A DNA stretch of 64,000 nt from Hofstenia miamia. Lineage: Eukaryota; Xenacoelomorpha; Acoela. The notes beneath the pieces are model-generated. The model searched no databases, had not been told where the DNA came from, and worked only from the letters and a program-made list of their open reading frames with translations. The DNA lies in assembly GCA_004352715.1 (NCBI GenBank), contig SCFE01000108.1:436292-500291 (forward strand), written 5' to 3'. Numbering within the stretch: the first letter of the stretch is position 1; each line of letters opens with the position of its first letter. Below are positions 12,542-23,922 of the stretch, piece after piece. A program made the position numbers and the translations under genes.

Positions 12542-12976
12542 TATATATATATTTCTTTGTGATCATCACATCGCTAATTATCACAGGTGGTTAAACGTGG
12601 AATGATTTCAAATGGAACATTACTTTTTAAACAATCACTAGTCTAACTGTGACCTTAGCTACCCAAATTTTAAAAGTACATTATTTGCATTCTAAAATCT
12701 GGGTAAAAATTCAATTGTTTTCGCATACATCAAAGGACTTTATAAGATTACAGCATGCTATGCTATCTATAAATATGATTTCAGAAAACGTTGATTCGAA
12801 ATCATAACAATGGCATGTGTAAATCGCGTATGTTACCAATAATAAAGAGATTGTAAGTTCAGCCGTAATTATTGACAAGTGTTTGGATTTGGAATTGAAT
12901 TCTTTGTTTGTTTCAATACGCTGTAATGTAATTCACCAAACGCCAAAAAGAAATATATCTTTGTATATACTAGCAT

Positions 12977-13203
12977 CAGCAGCGTATTTAAGATTTTGAA
13001 AACGGGAGGGGGCTGACACCTATATTTACAGAAAAAAAATTGTAAACAAAAAGTGTTTTTTAACAAAGTAAATTTAGATAAAATGCAAATCGATTGATAA
13101 CATCTTGAAATAATGTGAAATATTTTGAATTTTGAGGAAAAAACATTTCAATTCAGTGTTCGCATCTTCCCCGAAAAGCACCTCCCTCCTAAGCACGCCA
13201 TTG
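12977..13203. mobile_element. hAT-type MITE, 227 bp
   Basis: Starts CAGCAGCGTATTTAAGA and ends CTAAGCACGCCATTG, an imperfect terminal inverted repeat with G-rich/C-rich inner parts. It is flanked by 8 bp direct repeats with one mismatch, ACTAGCAT (12969-12976) and GCTAGCAT (13204-13211). An 8 bp target duplication and CA(N)TGGCGT-type ends are typical of hAT elements. No coding capacity. Confidence 0.7.
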
Positions 13204-13458
13204 GCTAGCATGGAGTTCTGCTTACTAGGTATACCCCACATAGTCATTTTGCCACAGTGGGCTACGCAAGTAGCAATGTTTAGAAAATAAACAAAAATGT
13301 TTCAAGAATTTTTCAATTAACGTTATTCAATGCTTACAAATAAATATTATTAATTAAAGTTATATAACATATGTTTATTGATTTCATTATTTAAAATTAG
13401 TAAAAGTTTGGTGTTTAGAACATCCGACAAAAAACCTGGATGACTGGAATAAATTTCC

Positions 13459-13880
13459 GTCTAAACTACACGATTTAATTGGTTTATATTCCACAAATTT
13501 CTGACAATAAAGGTCTATGGTAAATCGAAACCGAACCTAAAAAATACGGGTTCCTCGGTTTTAAATCACTGGTGATTATTGACTTTACGCGTAGCAGCAG
13601 CTGACTCTATCAATCGCTTCGCTACGTGCAAATCACCACATGACCATTTAGCGTTCACCATACACAATCATTGTAGCTTGAACTTGAACATCAGCCATCA
13701 ATCAAACTAATTTTACGACGATTTTACTTGCATATTTCAGTTAAGCATGCCTAACGAACGGTAAACCGAACTGTGATCCGAAATCGCGGTTTTTTGCTCC
13801 AAACAAAACCGATGATGAATTTCATAAACAGTCGACCTCTACCTGACAAAGTCGGGCCAATTAAATCGTGTAGCTAAGAC
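13459..13880. mobile_element. Inverted-repeat element, ~420 bp
   Basis: A perfect 17 bp inverted repeat CTACACGATTTAATTGG lies at 13466-13482 and, as its complement, at 13857-13873. The match extends weakly outward (GTCT/AGAC). The interior is non-coding and holds a further transposon-like end, CAGTGATTTAAAACCGAGG on the minus strand near 13571. No clear target duplication was found, so the superfamily is undetermined. Confidence 0.6.
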
Positions 13881-14004
13881 AGGTCTTAATTAGTATATTC
13901 CTTTGGCGATTTGAATCTACCTGTGATCATTTTATATTACAATGTAATAAACAAATATATTTGAAAAAATTTAAAATATGATGCTATAAAAATTTAATTC
14001 GCCA

Positions 14005-15627
14005 CTAAACAGTTATTTCCTTTTCGGCAGTCTCATTAAATTTCCCGCGTAGTAAATCCTGCCGAACTGCTTTAAGTTTTTTGAATTTTTCTGTTCCAAA
14101 CGCCTCATATTCTTCTATATTATCTGGAATCAATTCATTTAAGGTTTCTGGAACAAAGAAAGAAGAAACGCCAGCAATAAATGATATTGTTGCGAAGAGT
14201 ATAACTGGAAGAGGGTGCCATAATCTAATTAAATAATCCTGAACGTATTTCATTGGTACACCTGAAAGTCTCCCTATGAAAGAACCAGCTCCTACCCCAA
14301 CAGCTCTTAAGTTTGTAGGCATAACTTCTCCGTTCCAAACATATATGTTGCCAAATGTTGCCGTGATGAAAAGCTTGCTAGCACATGCGGAAAAGTAAAT
14401 TAGATACATCCAATAGCCATTTGTAGGTGTAAATGTGCTCATAAGAAGTGTGCCGGTGCATCCCAACATACAAATTATATTAGCAGCACGTCGACCATAC
14501 CTAGCAGCAATAAAAATCTGTAAAATCATACCGGGAATTTCCACGAGTCCACTCAACATTAACCATACGTGTAAATCAAGATTAAAAAGATCTTTTCCAA
14601 ATACCAGACCAAAATAGACTAAGACATTTGCACACCAGCTTATTGCGAATATTATCATCCACATGGCGGTTTTTGGAGTTCTGTACAACAGCCAAAACTT
14701 GACACTTCTGTTTGTCGAGGTGCTACCCATTTTTGAAGAAGCAGATGCTTCATTCTGCATTCGAGTCAATTCGATTTCAACTACTTGAGGCATTTTGGTG
14801 CGGTTTTGGTCAAACAGCTTTTTGATCACATTCTTAAATTTTTTGAATTGATCATTTTGCAGAAGCCATTTTGGACTTTCATCAATTAAGAAGTAGGAAA
14901 ATGAGAATAATACTATATTAGGTATTATCATTCTACAGATAACGAACTCCTTCCAATAAGGAATTAAAGAAGATGCCAATCCTGATAAAAACATACCAAT
15001 TCCATAAAACATTGTCCATAGCGTGATGAAGACGATTCTGTATTTGCAATAAACACATTCTATGAGTAACATAAATCCAGAAACACAGGCACCCATCATC
15101 GCCGCTCCATCAAAAAATCTTACTATAAACATCAAATATACATTTGGCAGAAAGAGGTATAGTATTGAAGAAACAGTATTTATAAACAAACAGAGTACAA
15201 AAACTGGACGTCTACCGAAATAATCACACAAGGAAGTGCAAATGGTTGTTGCAAACATTTGAGAAAGCATTATAATTGATATGTCAAAATTTGGTAGAGA
15301 GTTCCTATTACAGACTAAGTCAAATTTGGATCGTGCAGTATCCATAAAATCATCGCTTGGGTGATAACGGAAATTTCCACAAGAAATTTCCTCTGCGGTG
15401 TTATTGCCGGAGTAATATTTACATTCATCTATAATTGTCATATTAGTTAAGTCATCAGCGCAAGTGAATTGGAGTTCTCCATAAATGATTGGGTAAAATA
15501 TTGTAGTGATGGACTGAGTAGTTGACGACAAAATAATAATGATAATAATCTTGAAATTCCATATACCAAGTGAGGCATATTCAAGAATATCATCAACTTC
15601 AACTTTTTTCATGACAATCAATTTCAA
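14005..15627 (-). CDS. SLC22-type organic ion transporter, single exon
   Basis: A 540-residue major facilitator protein of the organic cation/anion transporter (SLC22) type, expected in the plasma membrane with about 12 membrane segments. Segment 1 (about 24-45) is followed by a large extracellular loop (about 46-112) with Cys 56, 69, 83 and 106 and N-glycosylation sequons at N62 and N75, as is usual for SLC22. The MFS signature DYFGRRP is at 135-141, the family hallmark DESPKWLL at 249-256, and a second arginine pair YGRR at 377-380. NGEVMPTNLRAVGVG (432-446) and PETLNELIP (493-501) match the conserved C-terminal half. Length is normal for the family. M6 (codon at 15612) fits the usual N-terminus (MKKVEVDDILEY) better than M1. 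There are no introns, frameshifts or missing motifs. Substrate cannot be predicted. The gene sits alone, with MITEs directly downstream. Confidence 0.93.
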   Translation of the reverse strand: MKLIVMKKVEVDDILEYASLGIWNFKIIIIIILSSTTQSITTIFYPIIYGELQFTCADDLTNMTIIDECKYYSGNNTAEEISCGNFRYHPSDDFMDTARSKFDLVCNRNSLPNFDISIIMLSQMFATTICTSLCDYFGRRPVFVLCLFINTVSSILYLFLPNVYLMFIVRFFDGAAMMGACVSGFMLLIECVYCKYRIVFITLWTMFYGIGMFLSGLASSLIPYWKEFVICRMIIPNIVLFSFSYFLIDESPKWLLQNDQFKKFKNVIKKLFDQNRTKMPQVVEIELTRMQNEASASSKMGSTSTNRSVKFWLLYRTPKTAMWMIIFAISWCANVLVYFGLVFGKDLFNLDLHVWLMLSGLVEIPGMILQIFIAARYGRRAANIICMLGCTGTLLMSTFTPTNGYWMYLIYFSACASKLFITATFGNIYVWNGEVMPTNLRAVGVGAGSFIGRLSGVPMKYVQDYLIRLWHPLPVILFATISFIAGVSSFFVPETLNELIPDNIEEYEAFGTEKFKKLKAVRQDLLRGKFNETAEKEITV

Positions 15628-16112
15628 AAAATTCTGTGCCGGCGATAATTAAGAGTAAATATCTGATAACAGCTATAGTTCGTCGAGTAAATGTGTGCAA
15701 TTTTCAATTACAAGATTCAAGGTGGCTAACCAATGAAAAGCAAGTACGCTTAACTGCAATTGAATAACATTCGCGCTAAACTTAAAACGCATTAGTCATA
15801 AATTTTAATAGCATTCTGCGAAGAAACAATTGTTAATACCAGCTGTAAATTTTGTCATCTAAAACGAATTCCTATTTGATATTCCTTCCCACAGGTTTTC
15901 CTAAAACATTGGGTAGGTTAAATAATTGAGGGATTGAATTCAATACAGGGCCCCTGAGGGAAGTAATTTCTTATGGGATCCACTCTTTTTATCTCACCAT
16001 GCAATCATGATAATTGCAAACTTTTCTTACTTAAACAAAATCCTCATTTTTTAGCATGCCATCTCAGTGACACGTCACACGAAATTTTATAAGGATGTGA
16101 AATTAGTAGTTT
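15628..16112. other. Upstream region of the SLC22 gene
   Basis: Should contain the promoter and 5' UTR of the minus-strand transporter. No TATA box or initiator at a sensible distance was identified, and no ORF of note. Confidence 0.3.
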
Positions 16113-16652
16113 GCGGGCTGCCTGGTGCCCCTAGCCCGCAGGGCAGTTTAGAGCAATCCCGTAGGACAAACAGGCCGCTCTGTACACTAACGGGCGCCCT
16201 TGGCAAAAGAGGCGGCCCTGAACAAACGGGCGGCCCCTTATTCATGTGGCGGTTTATTTATTGTCTGCAAATTGGTTTAGTTATAATTGCCAACATTTTG
16301 TCTCTTGTATCATCCAGATAATAATCTCATCTTGTCTAGTACCTGTGAATTGAGCATACAAATTTGCTCACGCGTAAATAAATGAGTGACTGATGAACAA
16401 CGTCGTTACTATAATCCGTTACATGGTGCCTAAATATGGGGTCAATAACACCTTGTACCTTGAAATAAGCTAAACAACAAAAATAATAAATGCTAAATTT
16501 TGTCTCCTTGGCGTCCTTATTATACTGTTAATTCAGGGCATCAACAGGTCGAGCACATTGCGACCCTGTTTATATTACTGGCGGGTACAGGTCGCCCGCT
16601 TTGTTAAAGAATGGGTCAGGGCGGGCATGGGCGTCCATTTACAGAAGCCCGC
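16113..16652. repeat. GC-rich palindromic island with GCGGGCT/AGCCCGC ends
   Basis: A markedly GC-rich stretch in an AT-rich neighbourhood. GCGGGCT (16113-16119) is followed 13 bp later by its complement AGCCCGC (16133-16139). AGCCCGC recurs at 16646-16652, with GGGCGGGC just inside at 16619-16626. This looks like an inverted-repeat element of ~540 bp made of GGGCGGCC-like words, without a clear target duplication. It is unlikely to be coding, although one frame stays open for 84 codons. Confidence 0.45.
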
Positions 16653-16946
16653 AATTCACTATGTAAAATACCAGAACAAAAAGAAAAGCAATAATGGTGT
16701 AGCTAAATAAATTTCTATTACGTGCTTTCTGTGTGAGGAAAATAGAATAATACAGATCAATACTATTAACTTTTTAAGATCGTGAAAAAAATTAGTGTAA
16801 ATTTGGTTTAAGAATTCCAATTGGCAAAAGTGTGCTTGCGGATCACAAGTAAGTTCAATTGACCAGTTATCTGATTGATTGGTCGCCTGTCACATCAAAA
16901 TGGGGAATCAATTTAATTCACTTTGCTATTCTTACAAAGAGATTAA

Positions 16947-17362
16947 TAGTGCATTTTCACGGGCGCGCTATAGCCAAAATTCTACCCTGTTACCACAGCA
17001 ACAAGATTTTTGTTTTCACCAGAGCGCTCTTAAAATCGTCGTGCTGTTTTATTGATTAGAATATTTTATAGTGGTAATGTGTTTCCAAAAGAGCGATCGA
17101 AATTTCATCGTAACATATTGGATAATTTTCATTCACAAGTTTACTACTATGCCCGACCATACTGTTTTTCAGAGCGGAAAATCGTCACTCTGAAATTAAG
17201 ACCGCAATGTTCAATTATCTCAGCACGGTCGTGCACTCCCATGAAAACACACTGCAGTCTGTTCTTGAAAATGGCCTTATCGGAGCGCTCTCGTGAAGAG
17301 ATGCTACCAAAGGCCAGGAGTGGCGCGCTACGGCCAAATAATTAAGTCGTGAAAATGCACTA
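16947..17362. mobile_element. MITE, 416 bp, 15 bp perfect TIR
   Basis: TAGTGCATTTTCACG (16947-16961) and its exact complement (17348-17362) end the element, and TAA flanks both sides (16944-16946 and 17363-17365). A 3 bp TAA duplication fits PIF/Harbinger-type insertion. Just inside each end is a direct repeat of the type GGCGCGCTAYRGCCAAA. The interior is GC-richer than its surroundings and carries several GAGCGMTC words; no transposase. Confidence 0.7.
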
Positions 17363-17365
17363 TAA

Positions 17366-20300
17366 GTGACCACGCCTTTGCATTACTAGAAGTTGATTAC
17401 TGAAATATCAATTGAGAGATTATATAATATTCTAGTTTAATAAACCATTGTTGAGCAATTCACATTCTCAAGTAATTCAAACAGCCGAAGGCTGTTTAAG
17501 GTTAAAGTACATTAAGAATGTATGGATAATATAGTTGCCCAGGTAAAAAAATACATCTAAATATTTTACTTTGAGTTTCAGCCATTCTTAGAATCTAGTA
17601 CACTAGCTACATTTTTCAATTTGTAACAAAGAAGTGAAAGAAAAATTTATTTCTGATGGCTACAAATAAAATGTAATATTATTATGTCTAAAGAAAGAAG
17701 AACGTTTTTAATGTTCGTTATAATGAATAATTTGTCCCAACTGTATACTAATTCTGGGGTTTAAAGAGTTTATATTCTTCATTTGTGTTTTTGTACCGGA
17801 AATCGCTTGGAGTAAATTAAAGTAGGTCTTTGTGCCAGATTTCATATGATCCTATAGAAAATACACTGAAATCAATTTGTCAAAGTAATATCCTGTTATG
17901 CTGGGGACGGAAAATATTGCTCCCGCCATAATCATATAGAATTTCCGCCTTCAATGGTCTAATTATGCAAGGATTCGTTATGATGGTAAATTTATGAAAA
18001 TTTAAATATATTGGCACTCCAAAATATATTTTAGCAAACTATTTGCTTCAATATATTTAGTAATTAGGACAATGATAAATATTTTCCGCGATCTAAAAAC
18101 AGTAACTAGAAATTGGAGAGTCGTAAACGAAACATTGTTCAGATGCAGATAACCGTCATAACTATATCTGTACATGTGCATGTACATGCAACAGTCTAAA
18201 AACTCACAAACAATTAGAAAATCAGACCGTGATTTCACTTCAAAATTCATTTCATCATACATGAAGTTATTTTGTATCTATGATTCAAACTTGATGTGCT
18301 TAACTTTTCTTGTTTATCAGGTGATAGATCCATTATTCAAATAGTAAGCAAATGATATTGGAATTTAAACCAATTTAAATTGGTGTTATCAAACAGTTCT
18401 ACATCATGAGTACCTTTAATTATATTATTTCCACTGCAAAATTCGTTCGTCCAGGTACAGTTCGTTATTTATGCCTGAAAAACTACATACGATGACATCA
18501 GACGACTAACAATTTGTAAGCAAATAGAGGAATGCCCATTTCGAGTAACATCAATAGACCTTAGTCAATCTAAGACTATGTCTCTGGAATAATCAAGCAA
18601 TTCAAAGATGAAAGAAGCGCCTGTGCATAAGAAAAGTAATAGAAAACACGCCATTGGATTGGAAAAACAATTCTTAAGTTAACTTCTAGGACTCTGAAAA
18701 TTTGGCTGCCAGCGTAAAATCATGACAAGATGGCTGTACCCATACAGCAAGTCATGGCTAGCTGTAAGCCGTGCTTTGTTCATCCCCTATTTTATTCGGG
18801 GATAACGCTTAATAATAGCTATAGCAAACATTAAATGCGCAAAAGAACACCTTAGCAAGCGTGTCACTTAATAAATCACTCAACGTTCGCGGCAGTTAAA
18901 TTTCTTTGAATACATTCTTATTCAGCTTAAGCAACGTTCTAGAACGCGAATTTTTTCCCAATTTATGCCATACTTGCATATTACAAACCGTTTCTGTATG
19001 CTATCAGAGCAGTAGCACATTATGCGATATTGAGAAACTTTCTCTATTAAATTTATATCGGCACAAGTTTGCTAACACCGGATTACTTGTTTCAAAAGGC
19101 GTACTGCGCAGTATGGAAAAATACACTGACACTATTACTGATACTTTATAGATAACCAAGTATACATCTGGATTTCCAAAATTCTGTCGTTTGCTTCAAC
19201 TTGTTTCGGAAATTCCAATTTCAAATAGGTTTCATATAGGCGGTTGATATGAAATGTTTTGAGAATCACAACCTCAGAAATTCAGCTTAGTTGTTTTCCA
19301 CTGAAACCCTTTGGCATGGAGCTTAGGTCTTGATAGAGTTTTCATTCTTTCAATCCCCAGTTCTACGCGAAAGTTGAATTAAAAATGATAAATTTTAAGC
19401 ATTTTATATTTTAAGGGTGAACTACTTGCAGTTTTACATAACTAATCGCAAACCTTTATTGATATGTTTTGTTTTGTATTGCGTTTGTTAGGGCTTCCCT
19501 AGCAAAGGCCACGTCTCCAATGAATTTTAGACATCGTATCTGTGTAATCGCAACTGAGATCATGTGGCGCCTACAAGAGTGTCCTGCACATGCTTATCCA
19601 AATTTACTATTATTGATTTATATTTACGGCTATAGATAATTAACCATCTGCTTGCTGATATACATTTAATAAGCTTTCCACGGGGCATCTTCCACGAATG
19701 AAAATTCACATTATGTAGGATGGGATGGAACAATTTAAAACGAAAATACTTGTTTTATGAGACTAGATATGAAAATTATGGTAGAAAATTTGCTGAGTTT
19801 TTCAAAGGTTTTACCCCTTTTTTCATTCTTCATTGCGTGAATATTCAGCCGATTTTGTAAAGTCATCATATCCATATTTAGGGAATGTATTTTAGTTTAT
19901 TTACAGTCATAAAACGATGCATGTGTTTGTGTTATTTAAACAGGTGGTCAATAGAAAACAGGTATATTGAATTGGAAACGATTTAGACATGCTGCCATTA
20001 TTCGAATGCGGCAGCGAAATTGCCTAGCATCCGCACTACGCACGACATAGTAATTTTGGTTGCTAATCAATTATAAAAGAATTTGTCATAATTTTCAATC
20101 TATCACAATAGGCATATTGATGCTTCGGAAAATATTTTGCTGCAAAATATAAATTGGAATCACCTTTATAATTTCTGGGTTCTGTTCAATCTAGGTTCAA
20201 TTCAGACGAACACTATTCAAGAGTAATATACTATCTCTTGCTCTTGACACAGGCGTATATCAACTAATATTTGGCTAAATTATTCTTCGAAATGTGAATA

Positions 20301-20874
20301 GCAAAGGTAGCCTTGTATTAATAAATAATTTTCAATGATTGCAGCCAAAATCGCAATACTTGCTAGCATTCCAAATCGGTCCTCAAATTTTTCCGAGATT
20401 AACATATTATTTAATGAAGAGTGAACAAGAGAATTTTTAATAGAAACTTCTGCTATTCTCAGGAATAAATTTACCACTGTAGTCCGGAAGGAGATTAGTT
20501 CCATAAAAAATGCTCCATCCAGTTAGTTTCCACAACATGGATTAGTCGAGTGTACTGATTTAAAAAATTACAAAATTCAACTCTTTAGCAGCCAGTCTTA
20601 GCCAGAAATTAATATTATTGATTATTGCAGTGTCCATATATGGACAAACATAATTTTTCTTTAATAAATATGTTGGGAAAATACTCCACACAATTTAAAA
20701 ACCACTGACTGTGAACAATTTTGTTAAAAATATTCTTCGTCAAATGGGTTTGCATATTCTGCATGAAAATCCGTTCCATTTCCGTTAAGAACAATGTCAC
20801 ATCATTCTGTAGATAGCTTTAGTCAGAAATCATCAATTGATTTGTATGTTGATTTCTAAGACACTCATTCTATT
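17366..20874. other. Gene-poor stretch
   Basis: No supported gene. A CAGCCGAAGGCTGTTTAAGG word near 17480 matches the right end of the dispersed repeat described at 53650-53902. Short open frames here have no recognisable motif. Confidence 0.35.
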
Positions 20875-20882
20875 GATGAGAA

Positions 20883-21032
20883 CAGGGGCGTAACCAGGAT
20901 TTTCTGACGGGGGTGGACATCATCATGCCCCGTAAAATTTTTTGAAAATATCGAGATAATAGACCCTAAAAATTGCATTTCACGATCCTGACGGGAGGGA
21001 ATTCCACCATGTCCCCCCTGCGTACGCCACTG
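20883..21032. mobile_element. hAT-type MITE, 150 bp, perfect 8 bp TSD
   Basis: Begins CAGGGGCGTAACCAGG and ends GCGTACGCCACTG, with GGGGGTGGACAT/ATGTCCCCCC inside as an extended inverted repeat. It is flanked by the identical octamer GATGAGAA at 20875-20882 and 21033-21040, the target duplication length of hAT elements. No coding capacity. Confidence 0.85.
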
Positions 21033-22089
21033 GATGAGAAATTATCATGATTCAAGCATAGAGAGTGGAAATTTCGATTCAGGAATTCCTTTGTTAGCCA
21101 TAAAAAGATCTGTTATTGACAAATTTATTGGACCATAAATGTATTTGTTTTTTAAAAACTATTTATGATTAACCTTCTATTGAAACATAGAAGACAATAG
21201 CCATGCAAAATAGTTTATAGATATCGATTTCTGCAATTTGCAACACGCAAGAAAGATCTCTTATTGAAGGGAAAAATGAATTCCCGTTTTAATGCTCAAT
21301 GTTATTGACCTTAAATTTTATTCTAAATATCTTAGCAGCATTTAAATGCCTTATCAAATTTGGGTTACAACAAAAAAACCTTTTTTACTTTGTAAAGTAT
21401 CAAGAAAATGCAGTGAAACATTTTCATAAATTTTTTACATGAAAACTACTTACCTAATTTTGACTTCAATGATCCCGTTTCCCTTCATCAATTTGATCAT
21501 CGGGTCGATTGCTACTTCAACAAAATGGAAAAGAAAATTTTTCGAAGCGTTTTGAACTATTATCCTTCGTCAGTTCCAAAATTTACCCAATCAAATTTCG
21601 AAATCTCATTCACAACGTTTCCCTGTAATTTGTTTGAAATGGCAAATTCCATCCTAAAGTAGTCGATGTCTCGAAGAAAAAAACTGGAAGATCAAGTTCA
21701 AATCTTTCGTTTCTTGTTATTAAAATGAAAGTTATGATCTAATTATGTGAAAATCCAAAGTGTGCAATCATACACCAGTGAACATAATGAACCTTATTCT
21801 TGAATCTGATACAACAAAACAAATCTATTCCTCTGCAATTAATTTGAAAACTGAAAATGGTGAATGATTGTTTGAATTTTGTATCATGTTTCATAATTTA
21901 TTATTTTATTCACAGTTACAGGATTCTACTTCGTCATTTTCTACAAATTATATTAAAAGGTTTATCCAATTAACTTAATAAAATAACTATACCAGATTAT
22001 TTCCTAACTGATTTGCACACACATATTTAGGTCGATTGAAGTCACACAAATATACCGGATTTCTGGTTTAAACTGTCCACGAAATACTT

Positions 22090-22440
22090 ATATTTTAATA
22101 TTTTACGAAGCAGAGTATGTTTTTATGCAGAAAATGCAAATAGATTGAGTAGTGTACCTTCTAATAATTTTAAAGAATAACGATCTTAGTCTATATATAG
22201 ACATTGAAAAATCAATAACGTCGATTTTTAACTTAAGCTATCTCTCAAAAAGTTTGAATTTGACATTTTACGAATCAGAACATACAGAAAATTCAAACAG
22301 ATAAAGAAAAATTATATGGACATTGCAAATATCAATAATGTTGATTTCTAACTAAAGCTGTCTATCACAGATTTTAATTTTGCAATTTTTGAAATCAGCA
22401 CACTCGACTTACTCATAGTGTGAAAACAAAGTAGATGGAG
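22090..22440. repeat. Diverged ~120 bp tandem repeat, about 2.5 units
   Basis: The block ACATTG..ATCAATAA..TCGATTTTTAACTTAAGCTATCT starting at 22201 recurs at 22320 as CATTG..ATCAATAATG..GATTTCTAACTAAAGCTGTCT. A partial earlier unit (ATTTTACGAAGCAGAGTATG) lies near 22100, and a further trace near 22505. Units are perhaps 70 % identical. Confidence 0.55.
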
Positions 22441-22739
22441 TATTTTTTTATAGAACTATTCTGTTTCCTGACTACTTTGTTACCAATATTCACTCTACAA
22501 TAGGTACTTATATATTGATATATTACGATCGCATAAATATTTAACTTTAAACAACCCAGGAATTTTTGAAATTTTTGAGCTTCTATAAATTGTTATTAAA
22601 TGCTTGGGGGATTTTTGAAAAAATTTCATGATCCTATAAAAAAATTTTAAACGCTTAGAACTAAAAAATTATTGAAGCTCAATCTGAAAACACCACATGA
22701 GAGAGGAGAGTTGTTTATTTCTTTTTTTCGCTCTAAATA

Positions 22740-22920
22740 TACGTGGTGGCTCTGTACCATCGAGGTGTGCCGTTGCGCGAAGACTCCGGCTCCGCGGTCT
22801 CTGAGTTTGCGCACGGCGCGTCTCAATTGGTTTGGAACATCTTTGCACATATCAAGAAACAATCAAGGTTCCTTATTGCCTCCATGGGTTCAAAACCTTG
22901 TATATACATGAACACTAGGT
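22740..22920. repeat. Dispersed repeat, left-end copy
   Basis: The stretch GTTTGCGCACGGCGCGTCTC through CTCCATGGGTTCAAAACC is shared with 53665-53760 and, more weakly, with 30480-30600. It is GC-rich and opens frames on both strands, but the copies elsewhere differ by indels, so coding is unlikely. Confidence 0.5.
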
Positions 22921-23139
22921 TTATTTATGGAAACCGACTTGAAATGGAATATACAGATATCATACATAATAAAGAAGGTTAATTATGTAATTAGATGTTT
23001 AATTTTTGTCCTGCCTTTACTAGATCGCTGAAGAACAATGATAGTTTTTAATGAGTACATAATGCCTACTTATTTATATAGGGCATAAGTTTGGATAGCC
23101 GTAATAAACGATGAACAAAGACGACATCTTGGAAACCTT

Positions 23140-23485
23140 TGAAATTTAATGCAATTAAAAGACTACTTAATAAATCACACAAATTAATCAATTATGCCAG
23201 AAATTTAGAAAAACTGTATTTAGGATATTTCAGGATAGTACTCACCCCATGTATCAAAAATTTCTTACAGCAACTAGTTTATCCACATCGACAACGATTC
23301 AGGTTGTACATCCTTACTGTAAATCTGCCATATACAAGAGTTTCTTCCCTGCTGCTTGCGATTTTATAAGCGATGGGATTTGCCCTAATTTCTATAGTTG
23401 TTTGTAATTTTATTCATTCCTATTTAGATTTAGTTTGTACAGGAATTTAAGCGAATAAATAAATAAATAAATAAATAAATAAATA
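23140..23485 (+). pseudogene. LINE 3' end remnant with (AAAT)n tail
   Basis: Plus-strand frames near 23290-23390 contain VHPYCKSAIYKSFFPAACDF, resembling the extreme C-terminus of many LINE reverse transcriptases (arginine/tyrosine stretch, then YKxSFFP). A short 3' UTR and an (AAAT)n tail at 23454-23485 follow, typical of a non-LTR element terminus. Frameshifted and 5' truncated. Confidence 0.5.
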
Positions 23486-23559
23486 CAAATTGAAGAATTT
23501 AAATCTTTTTCAAAGTAAACTTGTAAATTTTTTAAACATTGCATTAAAGTATGTCCCCC

Positions 23560-23790
23560 AATAGACCTACCCATGCCCCAAAGGGCTTGTCCTTTAAAAA
23601 GGATGCCAGGCTGTTTAAGGTTAAGATATCCAAAATATTAAAGCATCACGAGATAAAAAAATGTCTGCTTTTTCGTTTTCCTTGCCTCACAATTTCCAAA
23701 TTTCTAAATAGACTTAAAATAAATTCTTTGAAAATTGGGAAAAACAGTTTTTCTTTTAAAACGTCACCAGGCTGTTTAAAGTTAAAATGT
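23560..23790. repeat. Dispersed repeat, right-end copies
   Basis: GGCTGTTTAAGGTTAAG at about 23610-23628 and a second variant GGCTGTTTAAAGTTAAAA at about 23769-23786. Each is preceded by a TTTAAAA-rich stretch like that before 53902, so two right ends lie in tandem. Confidence 0.45.
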
Positions 23791-23922
23791 AATGTAGAGT
23801 ATACATCAGTTAAAAGTTTCTTTTCACTCTATACTATAAAAACAAAATAATTACTTCAAGATCTGTAGGCATTCTAATCATAATTTTGAACGTCGATAAG
23901 TAAAACTGGAACTGATGACATA

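Larger units (their letters stand above)
10810..12976. other. Gene-free stretch with TA microsatellites and gaps
   Basis: Apart from TA runs (11155-11184, 11312-11336, 12437-12467) and two N gaps, nothing with coding character or recognisable repeats was seen. Confidence 0.4.

Noticed and set aside
16067-16321. 84-codon frame in the GC-rich island
   Set aside because: Composition follows the GC-rich repeat words; the region is palindromic and the frame has no domain character.
17052-17345. 97-codon frame
   Set aside because: Lies entirely inside the 416 bp MITE and includes its subterminal repeat.
22875-22895. tRNA B-box-like GGGTTCAAAACC
   Set aside because: No matching A box or cloverleaf could be drawn; it belongs to the dispersed repeat.
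22647-22982. Overlapping frames of 71-79 codons on both strands
   Set aside because: They fall in the dispersed repeat; copies elsewhere carry indels that break the frames.
23454-23485. Regular short repeats as a CRISPR-like array
   Set aside because: It is a simple (AAAT)n tail of a LINE in a eukaryotic genome, without spacers.
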